A DNA stretch of 64,000 nucleotides, from NCBI GenBank assembly GCA_032433595.1, contig JASWJB010000001.1:186001-250000 (forward strand). Direction: 5' to 3'. The notes beneath the pieces are model-generated. The model had not been told where the DNA came from, did no database searches, and was given only the letters and a program-made list of their open reading frames with translations. The translations under genes and the position numbers were made by a program. Positions 46,010-57,537 of this stretch are shown one piece after another. The DNA is from Conoideocrella luteorostrata. Lineage: Eukaryota > Ascomycota > Sordariomycetes > Hypocreales > Clavicipitaceae. Numbering within the stretch: position 1 is the first letter of the stretch; the number at the start of each line of letters is the position of its first letter.

Positions 46010-49000
46010 CGCGGATGTTCACAAGTGTCTAGCAGTCTTGTTAACATGGAAGGTTGACTTTGGGTCTGCGCCTGATTATCTGGGCAAGCGGAGTTTTGAT
46101 CCACAGCTTCATTCATTGTGTCGGCGTTTAGTTTGTTCTTGGATTTTTCGATACAGTTGATACCATGGGGGTTATTCTGGTCTCGGTTCGGGATATGTGT
46201 TTGCGTACCCGTTTTCATAGCCGTTTGGAAAGGCTTTACGAAGTCGCCTTTTGTTCATCCTGCGATCTACTCTCTCGCCTGTGCACCCTCTCATCTCTTC
46301 ACGTGTATCGTATGAAGCCGGATTCCGGTGACCTTGACTGGAATCCAGCAGGGGCCTGTTTTGAAGTCTTCGGGCCTTTGCATGACAATGTGATAGCATT
46401 GTGCACGATACCGTGGACTGTATATCGCACTAGTACTAACCGCACATGCGATTTTTGAACGACGCAACTTCTGCGAATTTTACGTACCCTGGTGGCTTGC
46501 TTTTTCATTTCTGACACGGCCAGCTTTGCAACCCGGGTTCATTTTGGCTCTTGCGTCTCTTTTTTTCCCGAGTACTTGTCGTTTGGGGGTAGTGATTATT
46601 GCCATCACGCTACTCTCAGAGACCTAATCTACATTTGACACATATGCTGAGTAATAAGGATCATTTTGTCTCATTTTGTCAAATTTTTCTCTGTTCATCT
46701 TCGCGTTATAAGTTCGTCAGGGCGGATGGAGGGCCCAGGTGGTCCGAGCAGTTAGTTGCCTGCTCTTTATTTTATTTGGTAGTTGGAGAATGGACTGGAT
46801 TCTTTATGTTTCTTGTAATTAGGGATGAGGGTGTTCTGAGGGCTAGAGTATCTACACAAAATAGCTGAGACCGCGCGGGATGTACCGAAAGGCAATCTAT
46901 TGGGTGCTGTCTGCCCACGACAGGAATTGCAGGTACCGGAACGATGCCGGCAACATGTTTATAACGTATTCAGGATTGTTAAAATGGGTTCAAGGCTTTG
47001 ACAGGTACTGCCTCATGTCTACCTAATGTGCACGCTAAGAGCATACAGCTTCGGGTCCGACATCGTAAGGCTTTGCCATGTACGGAGTACATAACGTGGG
47101 GACACATCTCGAAGCAATACGCGCCGCGAAGAGTACATAATGACGCTGACGAGATACGATGTAGCGCCTCTTTTATTTACTTTCACGTATCTCGTTGATG
47201 GACATACTTCTGCGAGTATATCTACGTCTCCGCGATGGGTGTCATATAAACATGTCGAGGCTACCAAGACAGTGTGGCCGGGTTCGGGGACAGACTGGGC
47301 TTTTAGGGGCGTTAATAAAGTAATCACTAGCGGAAGTGGAGTAAGGAGTCTAGACGACGGCGGATGTACTGACGGCCCACGGTGCACGTGCGCAGGCTTC
47401 GCACTGAGTCTGGTGCGGCTGCGTGCAGGGGATTGTAGAAATCTGTACGTGCGTCGGATGCGATGTATGATAGTTAACTTTGAGGCACGTGGCACGAGGC
47501 CTGACGGACCGAGCACTTCGGAGGCATTGTAGGTATCCAGGTATTTAGTCTTTACCAGATTGATGGACGCGCCAGCTGAGAAGATTGACTTCAACTGAAG
47601 TTGCTGCTGTTTGAGTGAGCGACAGAGTGAACATCGACAGATATTGCAACAGTGGTAACCTGAACGGCCTGGGTATTTGTAATCGGGTGTTGTAAGCTTG
47701 TACTCTTCATGCGTGATTATTGTCTGAAACTATTGCAAAATGTTCGGACGTTTTCCGTGAAGATGTTGAGTTGTACGGAGTATTTACCCTGAGGCACTAA
47801 CCTCATAAGATACCGCCGGGTGGGTTGCTTCTGGACCCTCCGCTGAATGTATTTGTACTATCGGTGTCTCAACTCTGTGTTGTATCTATCCTGTGGATGC
47901 GATCTGACCTGTTGGCAGAAGAGGAGAATGCCACGGAAGCATCAGATGTGGGATTAACAGGCTAAATTGGCCATTCTTTCATCTTGGGAATTTTTTTTCT
48001 TCATGTTTTTTTGGTGCACGTCGCCAGCTTGGGTGGGGTGGTGCTTGTGATGGTGGGTGAGATCGTGTTGCGGAGCGAGCAGTCCAGACAAGTAAGACGA
48101 CCTATTTAAAAAGCAAGACGTGGCAAGAGGCAAACATTTTGGCATGGAAGTACTCCGCAACCGTGCTGTATCTCATGATTGCCGAAGAGGCGGGTTAAGT
48201 GTAGCCTAAACACGCCTCCGTACTTTTTGGCCTAACATGCTCTATAATGCGTTTAATAATAACGTTCCCTCATCAATACATCTCTTTTAAAGCTTTTAGT
48301 TTTTATAATTAATGTACCCTGCACTCTGATTACCGCCGATACAATCTTAGCCGCGGAGAAACAAGCATATGAATAAATGCAAAGAAGTATTTAGTTATAT
48401 ATTTGCGTTCGTGGCGTGAGAGCCAAAGATCAGAAGAGGATAAAGGAGCGGCAATCTCATTATTTATCATACCGATGCTCCCTCCCTCCAGATCTGCCAA
48501 AGTGATGCAGGATCAATAACTTGGCAGCCCAGCTTCAAATGATAGATGACATCTCCATGATATTTTATAAAGCTCTGAACATGCTATTGGCTAGTACTTC
48601 TATCAAGGTATGGACTAGCAGGCAAAATAAGTACCGTCACATACCTCGCTTTGATTGGCTATGACTCCTATCGGGAACCAAGTTGCAGCCGTACAGTGGC
48701 GAAGCAGATACATGTATCCGGCTAGCTCCTCTGGTATTACTCCGTATAGGAGACAGATATTTAATGTAGATGGGATGTGCGCTCGGCTCATATCTGTTAA
48801 TGAATTTGTAACACTCATATTAGAACCGGACACCTTGCTCAGCATTGTAGGACTGTCGTACTCCGAATGCAATGAGGTCGCTCAACCACGCTACGGGGTA
48901 CGAAGCAACTACCTGATGTGCCAACTAGAGAGGACTACAGTATTAAGGCTGCGCCGCTTTCCCCATCGGCTCTGGCGCCCACTTCCACCGCGTATCTTGG

Positions 49001-49710
49001 CTTCAAGCCCCTGACGCCTGCTCCTCCACTTCGTCAGCCAAATACGCAGAATCGCGCTTGCCACGCACGGCCAACACGAGTCTAGTGCCGCCAAGCTCAA
49101 GGGGGGCTTGGGCTTGCTGCTCCTGCTCCCTGCTGCTGCTGCTGCTGCTGCGCCTTGTTGGCCGAGCCTTGGGCTAGAGCACTCCGTGCCATACGGAGTA
49201 CTCCAGTCCCCAGACTCAGCCTTCGACGGGGGCAGATGATAAGTTAGGGCCTCGATCGCCACAGATCGCCGCCCTTATTGGCCGCCTCGATTGAGCCAAT
49301 ATGAACAATTTGACTTGTTTCTACTTTGGGACCATCTTGACCTCCTGGTCTAGCATGGTCTAGTGCTTGCAGCACGCTTACTGCCAAGCTGGACACACCC
49401 ATTGTCGTTACGCCCTCGCTGTCGCCGAAACTTGGCTGCTCAGGATTGCTTATGCTTGTTGCTTGCGACACTCGTTTCTTGATCCGCCACGTCTGGATCT
49501 CATGCCTGTATTTCTTCATCCTTTCTCTCCGGGCGGGTACATTCCTTGAAACACATTGCGATCACTTCACTTTGTCTGTCCGGTCGTTTCACGCTTTCCT
49601 CAATACGGTGTGCCTTTGTGTCGTAGACAAAGTCGGGACGTTCAACGCGAATCTTTTTCACCATGCGGTTTGCCGCATTCCAATACTAAGACACAGTTTT
49701 TAATTACGCC
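46010..49710. other. Intergenic, no gene recognised
   Basis: The first several hundred bases are probably the 3' UTR of the homeobox gene. Exact dispersed words lie at 47081, 47774, 48738 and 49192. 48.23-48.48 kb is AT-rich. A (TGC)n microsatellite lies at 49131-49150. Frames such as 47019-47594 (minus) have no recognisable domain. The end should hold the P4-ATPase promoter. Confidence 0.5.
49131..49150. repeat. (TGC)n microsatellite
   Basis: About seven trinucleotide units in intergenic sequence, 560 bases before the P4-ATPase start. Confidence 0.8.
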
Positions 49711-52700
49711 ATGACTCCTGTACGGCCGAAGAGCCGCAGGGACGACTTATCGTCAACGTCCCCGCGGCAGCAAGTCGACCGGAGTGGTCGCAATTCTCAC
49801 AGTTCTTCCTCACCAATGACGAGTCAGGAGGAGCAGGATCTGGCTGTATACAGGGCTGAACGAATTGTACCGCCGACGAGATCGAGCACCGAACCCGTCG
49901 CTAGAGGTGTTGCGCGGACAGCCTCATTTCCGAGATCCTCGAACAGACGTTCGCTGGCGCTGGATACAAATCGAGCCCTTGGACACGAGCAGCATGTTCT
50001 GTTCCCAATACAGTCGAGAGACCTGATGGCCGAGACGGAATCTGCGTCTGGCCGTGCCGGCACAGATAGTGGGAACAACCACAGCCAAGGCAGAAGCGTA
50101 GCCAAGACGGCTGATGTCTCGACCAGTACGACTCCCGTTAATGACAAAGCAACCAAGAACCTCCGAGACTCGATCCGTCGGCTACGACCGGGTAAGACGA
50201 AGAAGGAGAAGGCAAAAAAGGCTCTATATAATGCGTCTTGGAAAGAATCTGTTATGGACATACTCGCCGCCATGTATCAGAGAATCATCGTCGAAGCCTT
50301 GCTACGCCGCAAACCTCTCGCACCGAGCAAGGATGGCCGCCATGTACCCTTGAATCCTGCCAGCCACCTGATTGATGAACGAAGTCAAAAGCCGTATATT
50401 AGCAACTTTATTCGATCCAGTCGCTATACTGCGTATAATTTTGTGCCCAAGCAGCTGCTGTTCCAGTTTAGCAAGCTAGGCAACTTTTATTTCCTAGTCA
50501 TGGGTATCCTCCAAATGATTCCTGGCTTGAGTACAGTTGGAAGGTGGACCACAATCGTGCCATTGTCTATTTTTGTGGCTTTTAGCATGGCCAAAGAGGG
50601 ATACGACGATTACAGACGGTATCAATTGGATAAGTTTGAGAATCGAAGCGAGACGTGGATCTTGAATCGAGGTGCACAAGGCGGGTCGGGGAGGGGGAAA
50701 CAAGCCGAAAAGTTAGCCCAAGCCAGGGATGAAGATACTGACCTTGAACGTGGCGTTCGTGCTAAGACTGTAGCATTGGCCGAGACGAGCGATTGGGCGC
50801 GCACCCAGTGGCAGAATATCAAGGTTGGCGATGTGGTCCGGTTGAAGCGAAATGATGGTGTGCCGGCCGATATGATTCTGCTGCACGCCACTGGTCCTAA
50901 TGGCATTGCGTACATTGAAACTATGGCTTTAGATGGTGAGACGAATCTCAAGAGTAAGCAGGCATGTCCTTTACTTGCCGAGCGATGCAACACTCTTGAC
51001 GGCATCAAGTCAACACAAGCTACCGTTGTCTCCGAAGACCCCAACATTGACTTGTACAGCTATGATGGCCGTGCCAGAGTAGGTGAGGAGACATCGCCGC
51101 TCTCACTCAATAATGTGGTGTATAGAGGATCAGCTCTTCGCAACACCACCGAGGCAATTGGCCTTGTAGTCAACTCTGGCGAGGAGTGCAAGATTCGCAT
51201 GAACGCCAACAAGAACGTTACAGCAAAAAAGCCTGCCATGCACTCCATCATCAACAAGATGGTGCTCTTCCAAATTGTCATTGTTCTCATGCTTGCTATT
51301 GGCTTCACAATCGGCTACCATCTCTGGAAAAATGACGTACAAGACAAGTCGTTCTACCTGGTCACCAATGGCAGATGGAGCGCCAGCGTGCCTTTTAGGG
51401 AAATCTTCTTCGGCTATCTCATCATGTTCAACACGCTGATCCCGCTGTCTCTATACATCAGCATGGAAATTGTCAAGATTGGCCAGCTCATCCTACTTCA
51501 TGACGTCGATATGTACGACCCTGTGACTGACACGCCAATGGTAGCTAACACCACGACCATTCTCGAAAACCTGGGTCAAGTCAGCTACGTGTTCTCAGAC
51601 AAGACGGGCACATTGACTGAAAATGTCATGCGGTTCCGCAAAATGAGTGTTGCCGGCGTGGCTTGCCTCCACGACATGGATGTGCACCGGGATGAGCAAA
51701 TCAAGCAGAAGAAGATTGAGGCATCCAAGCTAGGGCGCCGTCGAAAAGGCAAGCAACGGGCGTCTCGGTATCAGCCTGCACCGCCCACGTCGCCACACAA
51801 GGATAAATTCTTCGACAATGATGAAGTGAATATTTTATATGAAAATGAGGAGCATGATGATGACGATCAGTACGGGCACGATGGCCTTGCACCGCCTAAG
51901 AGACAGGGCTCATTTGCGAGTGCGTCACATTGGAAGTCGTCAGTTCGACCAAATGAGGAGCCTGAATTAAAGACCGAAGACATGTTGGACTACATACGCA
52001 GAAAACCAAATACTGTATTTTCTCGCAAAGCCAAGCACTTCCTGCTTTGTATTGCTCTATGCCATACCTGCTTGCCAGAGCAGCAGGATAATGGCGAATT
52101 TTCCTTCCAGGCTGCTTCTCCCGACGAACTCGCTTTGGTGGAAGCTGCCCGAGATATGGGCTGGCTGGTCATTGATCGTCCTGCACAGACAATCAAGCTG
52201 CAGATGACTGATGACAAAGGCTTCCTGCAGACCGAATCCTACCAGGTGCTGGACGTGATTGAATTTAGCAGCAAGCGCAAGAGGATGTCGATAATCATCA
52301 GGATGCCAGACGGCCGAATCTGCGTCTTCTGCAAAGGAGCCGACAATGTTATCATGTCCCGACTCAAAATGAGCCATTTGGCGGAGCAGAAGTTCCAAGA
52401 TATAAGTCGCCGTGCTAGTGTTCGAAAGACTTTTGAGCAGGATAAGGCCCGAACACGAATGAGCATGGCTAGTGGCAGAGGTACGCCGAGGACGAGCATG
52501 GCTATGAAACGAGGTGAGTCGGTCGATAGACTTGAAGGTATGCGACGCAGCATCGGTAGACGATCAACCGACCTTCATAGATTATCATACCACGAGATTG
52601 TCAGCCCTCGATTGGCGAGACGGCAAACCGACGAGTTTGCAACATCAACAACGCCCCGCAGTTCCATGGATATTCTGCGCAGCTACTCCCCTCGGCCAAG

Positions 52701-54546
52701 TTTGAGCCAGCTGCCGTCAACCGAGAATATTGTGGACCGCCGGATTGATGAGTCCGTGGCCGCAAGTGAAGCGGCTGTCTTCGAACAGTGCTTCCAGCAT
52801 GTTGATGACTTTGCTTCGGAAGGCCTTCGCACCCTGTTGTACGCCTATCGTTACCTTGACGAAGAGGCTTATAGTTGCTGGAAGGAGCTGTATCGGGAAG
52901 CCGAGACGAGCCTTGTCAACCGTCAGGAGCTGGTTGAAGAGGCTGGCGAGATCATTGAGCAAAAGTTTGAGCTTGCTGGAGCGACAGCCATTGAAGACAA
53001 GCTACAGGATGGTGTGCCTGAGACGATAGACAAACTGCGCCGCGCCAATGTCAAGGTATGGATGCTTACTGGCGATAAGCGAGAGACGGCCATTAACATT
53101 GGGCACTCTGCTCGTGTGTGCAAACCGTTTTCAGAAATTTACATCATTGATCGCCAGCATGGAAGCTTACAAGACACATTGACAACTACGCTCAACGACG
53201 TTGGCCGAGGAATGGTTCCCCATTCTGTGGTAGTGGTTGACGGACAGACCCTGGCTACCATTGACGCGGACGATGACCTGGCCGTCTTGTTTTACGACTT
53301 GATCCTTCGCGTGGACTCCGTCATTTGCTGCCGAGCATCGCCATCGCAGAAAGCCAACCTGGTCAAGTCGATTCGACGCTTCGTGCCCAAGAGCATGACT
53401 CTCGCCATCGGCGACGGCGCGAACGACATTGGCATGATCCAAGCCTCGCACGTTGGCATCGGCATTTCTGGTCGTGAAGGTCTCCAAGCTTCCCGCATTT
53501 CCGACTACTCCATTGCACAGTTCCGATTCCTCCAACAACTCCTCTTCGTCCACGGCCGCTGGAACTACCTCCGCACAGGAAAATACGTCCTGGCAACTTT
53601 CTGGAAAGAAATCATTTTTTTCTTGGCCCAGGCCCATTTCCAACGCTTCAACGGATACTCGGGCACCTCCCTTTTCGAGTCGTGGAGTCTGACCGTATTT
53701 AATAGCTTGTTCACTTCACTACCTGTAATCTTGCTTGGTATCTTTGAAAAAGACCTCTCGGCGGAGACGTTGTTGGCTGTACCCGAGCTGTACACCTTTG
53801 GACAGCAGAATAGGGGCTTCAGCTTCACCCAGTACTTTGGTTGGATGTTAATGGGTGTCATCGGGAGCTTTGTGATATACTACTTTACGTGGGCGGAGTA
53901 CACCATGGCGCTGTTTACTCAGGACACGACTTTATATGCGATGGGGGCTCTCTGCTTTACCGTTGGTGTGATTTTCATCAACATAAAGTTGCTAATCCTC
54001 GAGCTACATCATAAAACAGTCATTACATTCGGCGGTTTCCTCATCTCCGTCGCTGGCTGGTTCCTCTGGTGTCTCTTCCTCTCTGGCATGTACCCTAAGA
54101 AGGTTGGTAAAGACATGGTCCGCGGAGCCTTCATCCACAACTTTGGTCGCCAACTCAGCTGGTGGACGACACTACTACTTGCCATTGCCACGCTCGTCAT
54201 TATCGATCTTGTTGTTCAGGGTGTTCGACGTGTATACTGGCCGACTGATCAGGATCTCATGCAGAGAATCGAAAAGGATGCTTCTGCGCAACAAGCCTTA
54301 CGTGAACATGCTGCTCTGATGGAGCAAGGTGTTTCCGAAGATGATATCGAGATGCAGGATCTTATTGTGCAAGGGGGCTCAGGTGGCGATCCTAGTAAGG
54401 ATGTACAAGTCCCTAGGGCTAGTTTTCAAGCTGAGCGGAAGACGGCGAGGGTTAGTGTGGATGATTATAGACCTCCGAATTTTACGCCGCCGGCCGAGGA
54501 GGTGGCGGACCCTTTTGGGATGAGGACGGCCAGGGCTGAGACGTGA
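49711..54546 (+). CDS. DNF3: P4-type phospholipid flippase ATPase, Dnf3-like
   Basis: A single exon encodes 1611 residues. The cytosolic N-terminus is S/R-rich and disordered. The P4 entry motif is SRYTAYNFVPKQLLFQFSKL. The actuator loop carries DGET (408-411), the glutamate site for dephosphorylation. The phosphorylation motif DKTGT has its aspartate at 630. The nucleotide-binding domain has KGAD (about 875), then TGDK (about 1121) and GDGANDIG (1234). About ten membrane helices are present, as in the family. A long acidic, poorly ordered insert follows DKTGT (about 680-760), and an R/S-rich insert lies at about 900-1000. The segment FGNFYFLVMGILQMIPGLS resembles Dnf3. It moves phospholipids to the cytosolic leaflet in Golgi/endosomal or plasma membrane. 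The subclass is inferred by eye. Confidence 0.9.
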   Translation: MTPVRPKSRRDDLSSTSPRQQVDRSGRNSHSSSSPMTSQEEQDLAVYRAERIVPPTRSSTEPVARGVARTASFPRSSNRRSLALDTNRALGHEQHVLFPIQSRDLMAETESASGRAGTDSGNNHSQGRSVAKTADVSTSTTPVNDKATKNLRDSIRRLRPGKTKKEKAKKALYNASWKESVMDILAAMYQRIIVEALLRRKPLAPSKDGRHVPLNPASHLIDERSQKPYISNFIRSSRYTAYNFVPKQLLFQFSKLGNFYFLVMGILQMIPGLSTVGRWTTIVPLSIFVAFSMAKEGYDDYRRYQLDKFENRSETWILNRGAQGGSGRGKQAEKLAQARDEDTDLERGVRAKTVALAETSDWARTQWQNIKVGDVVRLKRNDGVPADMILLHATGPNGIAYIETMALDGETNLKSKQACPLLAERCNTLDGIKSTQATVVSEDPNIDLYSYDGRARVGEETSPLSLNNVVYRGSALRNTTEAIGLVVNSGEECKIRMNANKNVTAKKPAMHSIINKMVLFQIVIVLMLAIGFTIGYHLWKNDVQDKSFYLVTNGRWSASVPFREIFFGYLIMFNTLIPLSLYISMEIVKIGQLILLHDVDMYDPVTDTPMVANTTTILENLGQVSYVFSDKTGTLTENVMRFRKMSVAGVACLHDMDVHRDEQIKQKKIEASKLGRRRKGKQRASRYQPAPPTSPHKDKFFDNDEVNILYENEEHDDDDQYGHDGLAPPKRQGSFASASHWKSSVRPNEEPELKTEDMLDYIRRKPNTVFSRKAKHFLLCIALCHTCLPEQQDNGEFSFQAASPDELALVEAARDMGWLVIDRPAQTIKLQMTDDKGFLQTESYQVLDVIEFSSKRKRMSIIIRMPDGRICVFCKGADNVIMSRLKMSHLAEQKFQDISRRASVRKTFEQDKARTRMSMASGRGTPRTSMAMKRGESVDRLEGMRRSIGRRSTDLHRLSYHEIVSPRLARRQTDEFATSTTPRSSMDILRSYSPRPSLSQLPSTENIVDRRIDESVAASEAAVFEQCFQHVDDFASEGLRTLLYAYRYLDEEAYSCWKELYREAETSLVNRQELVEEAGEIIEQKFELAGATAIEDKLQDGVPETIDKLRRANVKVWMLTGDKRETAINIGHSARVCKPFSEIYIIDRQHGSLQDTLTTTLNDVGRGMVPHSVVVVDGQTLATIDADDDLAVLFYDLILRVDSVICCRASPSQKANLVKSIRRFVPKSMTLAIGDGANDIGMIQASHVGIGISGREGLQASRISDYSIAQFRFLQQLLFVHGRWNYLRTGKYVLATFWKEIIFFLAQAHFQRFNGYSGTSLFESWSLTVFNSLFTSLPVILLGIFEKDLSAETLLAVPELYTFGQQNRGFSFTQYFGWMLMGVIGSFVIYYFTWAEYTMALFTQDTTLYAMGALCFTVGVIFINIKLLILELHHKTVITFGGFLISVAGWFLWCLFLSGMYPKKVGKDMVRGAFIHNFGRQLSWWTTLLLAIATLVIIDLVVQGVRRVYWPTDQDLMQRIEKDASAQQALREHAALMEQGVSEDDIEMQDLIVQGGSGGDPSKDVQVPRASFQAERKTARVSVDDYRPPNFTPPAEEVADPFGMRTARAET

Positions 54547-56317
54547 TACACATTTATAGCATTTGGGATATCATTATGAATAGATGTTAGCGTGAGCGGG
54601 CATGAGATGGGATGGGCCAAGATGTGGTTGTGTTTATTTAGAGCATGGCGTTGCGGCTGAATTCTTTTCAAGTAGACTCAAATGACATGTTATGGAAAAT
54701 ACTTTTTTTTGGTCGTTACTCTGACGGTGTTCATTGTAGTGGGGCTTATAATGACAATTGGGAAACGGCGGACTTGGGGACGACATTTTATGCATCCCCT
54801 TGAGGTGCTTGTTGAATTCCCTGTATCGCTGATCTTCTAGGATCCCGCCACGTGCCGGTAAAATATGAACGCCCATGTTGACTTCCGTCAATGGCCTGAA
54901 AAGCCAATTAGGCACCTGATCAGCAATTTCTTTGGCTCCTCGCTAATCATATCCTGTTGATGTGAGATAGAGCATTAGATCTGGCAGATCGTCATGCCGG
55001 TGCTCATGGGAACAACGCCAAGACACTGTCATGAATTGGCATCATAATCATCGATAATAATCTACTCGCGTGATCGGGCAAACGAACGGCGAGATCAAAA
55101 GCCGGGTGGTGGCTCCTTATCATATCGGCGTTGGTGCTCGTTTTGCGCGGTAACGTAGCTCTGTGACCGCCTCTGCTGCAGAGCATCGAAGCCAGCCACG
55201 AATATTCTGAATCAACTGTTTCGCCAGTCTGCCTTGGCTGCTGCGTAGGTTCTATCGAGCAATAGACTGAACGGACCTGATGGCGACGGTATCGTATACA
55301 TATCCGATGAATGATGTGGCAGGGAGTATCCATATCATAGTCAAACTGGTCGGCCTCTTGAGGGAATTGCGAATTCCCTTGCCAATAACCAAGACGTCGA
55401 GTGTAATACATGATATGGTTTGGTGTTTGCCGGTTGATGCGGTGGAAATGTCGTGAGAGGAGAGACTGCTAGACGTGCTAATCGCACTGATGGCGCGCCG
55501 GGACGTGTGGTATGGGTTGCTCGTGAAGTCTTCTCAGGACGTTGCTGTCCTGGTTTTCTTGGGGGATGACGTTTTAAAATATTCAAGGGGATGGTTTTCT
55601 CAGGCTGGAAATTGCTGTGGTCGCCAAAGTGTATCACACATACATACACGCACACACACAAAAAAAAGGCGTAGTCAGGGCCACTGTCATATGCAGCTAC
55701 GGAGCTTATGTAGGCTCATTGGGGATGGTGGATATGGTGAAACTGCAAACTAAGAGTGAAAAGTAACTCAATAGAGTTGATTCTCGCATCCTACGGTGCT
55801 TCGCGCACGTGGGGAGCAGGAACTAACGTCATTGAATGGCGAGGCTGTAGTCGACGACATCTCTGCGAAAACCATCAGACAAGGCGTCAAGGCAGGTTAC
55901 AAACTCTGTTTTACCTTGCAGTAAGTGTATTGATGCAGCTAAAATGTAATTCACTGTCTTTTGCAGAGCTCTATCGACCCGTTTCTCCGTCTTGTAAGCG
56001 CAAGTCGGAACCTACCGACATTGATGGCTGCCCTTTTAACCTCTGGCTGGTTTTGCACGATTTGCGACGTACTTTCGGTGCCATTTCGGTATTTGCAGCG
56101 GCGTGCTGGTTTTATATATTGCCGTATAGAGGAAAATGGTGTTCTATCCGATGTCTTGGTTGCGACTTCCGTTGTTAGCTATGTCACTCTGTCAAAAGGT
56201 GAGACTATAAATTAAACTCGGAGGTTGGATTCTTTGAAACAACGAATGCTACAGAGGAGAGACACATTTCGTAAATGGTAGTAAAGAACTTGAGAACGGG
56301 GTCCAATTTCAACAAAC
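54547..56317. other. Intergenic with weak coding-like stretch
   Basis: No gene is firmly supported. A minus-strand frame at 55411-55004 (135 codons, MYYTRRLGYWQGNSQFP) and another at 54915-54634 (NWLFRPLTEVNMGVHILP) have protein-like composition and might be exons of one gene. No clear donor/acceptor pair in matching phase was found. A (CA)n-rich stretch lies at 55636-55662. Confidence 0.4.
54634..55411 (-). CDS. Possible hypothetical two-exon gene (weak)
   Basis: Two minus-strand frames face the same way. The upstream one begins with an ATG (55411) and has 135 codons. The downstream one contains VNMGVHILPARGGILEDQRY and EFNKHLKGMHKMSS. Neither matches a family I know. Candidate acceptors exist near 54960 and 54920, but no convincing GT donor with matching phase was seen, so the link is a guess. 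It could equally be chance open frames or a relic. Confidence 0.2.
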
Positions 56318-57537
56318 TTAGCAATCGTCGTCTCCTACGTGGCAATCCACCTTCACCAAGACCTTCCCCGCCGCATGTCCCCCCCCCAGCTTCTTGTACG
56401 CTTCAGCGACCTTTTCGAACGGCCATATGCTATCCTTCACCACACGAATTTCGTCTCTCGCCAACATATTCACGATCCGCTCTCGGTCTTCTAGTGTGGG
56501 GGACATCATGGATACGCCCTTCCAGAGTCGCCCAACTCCTCCTAGCCATGGATTCACCGGCCACCATTCATTAAGTTTCATTTGGATCACAGCACGTATA
56601 AAATCAGGTACGTAGAAGGTAGGTGGCTTGATGCCCACAGAAGAGAAGATACCCCCCGGAACGAGGTATTTGGGAGAGTTGGTGTATAAGTTTTGGAAGC
56701 CGAGAGTGTCGATAATGGCGTTAAATGGCTGAGTGGCGAAGAGGGTGGCTAGGTGAGCCGGTAAATCTTTGTGTTGGGTGTAATCAACAATCTAGTTTGT
56801 CAGTTTTTTCCCCGTGATATGGTGGTAAGTGTCGAAAATGACCATGCTCAGGAACTTCATACCTCATCTGCTCCCAGGCTCTTCACAAGCTCTGCATTCT
56901 TCCCACTACAAACACCAACCACATATCCTTCCTCCCCTACGACGCTCCTTACCATCTGCACAATCATGCTGCCAATCCCACCACTCGCCGCATTCACAAG
57001 CACCCTGTCTCCTTTCTTCACCGCTGACTCTTCAACCTGCTGTCTAGCCGTCATCCCTGTCAACAGACACCCTGCGGCGTCCGCGAAGCTCACATTGCCC
57101 GGCTTCCGAACCGCGTATTTCGCAGGGATAGCTATATACTCAGCCAACGCTCCGGTTCCCGTGGCTAGTGCATGAGAGGCGGGCAACATAGCTACGACGT
57201 TATCACCCTTTGCAAAGCGCCGTGCTTGGTTGGAGGTGGCAGTAGAGGGTGTGGATGTGCTTTCGTCAGGGTGCCAAGCGTCGATGACAGTCCCGGAGAG
57301 GTCCATTTCGGGAATGCACGATTTTGAGCGCAGAAAGGCTGGGATAAGAGTCATTTGGAAGATGGCGCCAATGTTGAGGCCAGCGAAGGCGACTTTGATG
57401 AGGAGCCATTCTTCGGGTTTGGGGGAGTCGTTGGGTAGAGGTAGGGAAGGGGGCAGGGATGGTGTTGTGCGGGTTGTGAGAGAAAGGACCCTTGGGGGAT
57501 CACCGCGAGCAGAAAAGATCCAGGCTTTGGAGGTCAT
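56318..57537 (-). CDS. MDR-family zinc-type/quinone oxidoreductase-like dehydrogenase
   Basis: Two exons, 57537-56863 and 56791-56318, encode 382 residues. The 71-nt intron (GTATGA...ACTAG) joins GADE to IVDYTQHK, in phase 0. The N-terminal GroES-like domain has KVAFAGLNIGAIFQM, then PEMDLSGTV and FAKGDNVVAM. The Rossmann domain has the nucleotide-binding signature VLVNAASGGIGSMIVQMV and ends a strand at GVCSGKNAELVKSLGADE. The C-terminal LGGGHAAGKVLVKV is standard. The usual catalytic zinc ligands are not evident, so it resembles the zinc-free quinone oxidoreductase/RTN4IP1-like branch. A cytosolic or mitochondrial NADPH-dependent reductase is likely; the substrate is unknown. The intron is needed because exon 1 stops two codons after the donor. 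Confidence 0.88.

Noticed and set aside
47019..47594. Minus-strand open frame of 191 codons
   Set aside because: No recognisable motif, S/T/R/L-rich composition typical of antisense frames, and it includes a copy of the intergenic repeat word at 47081.
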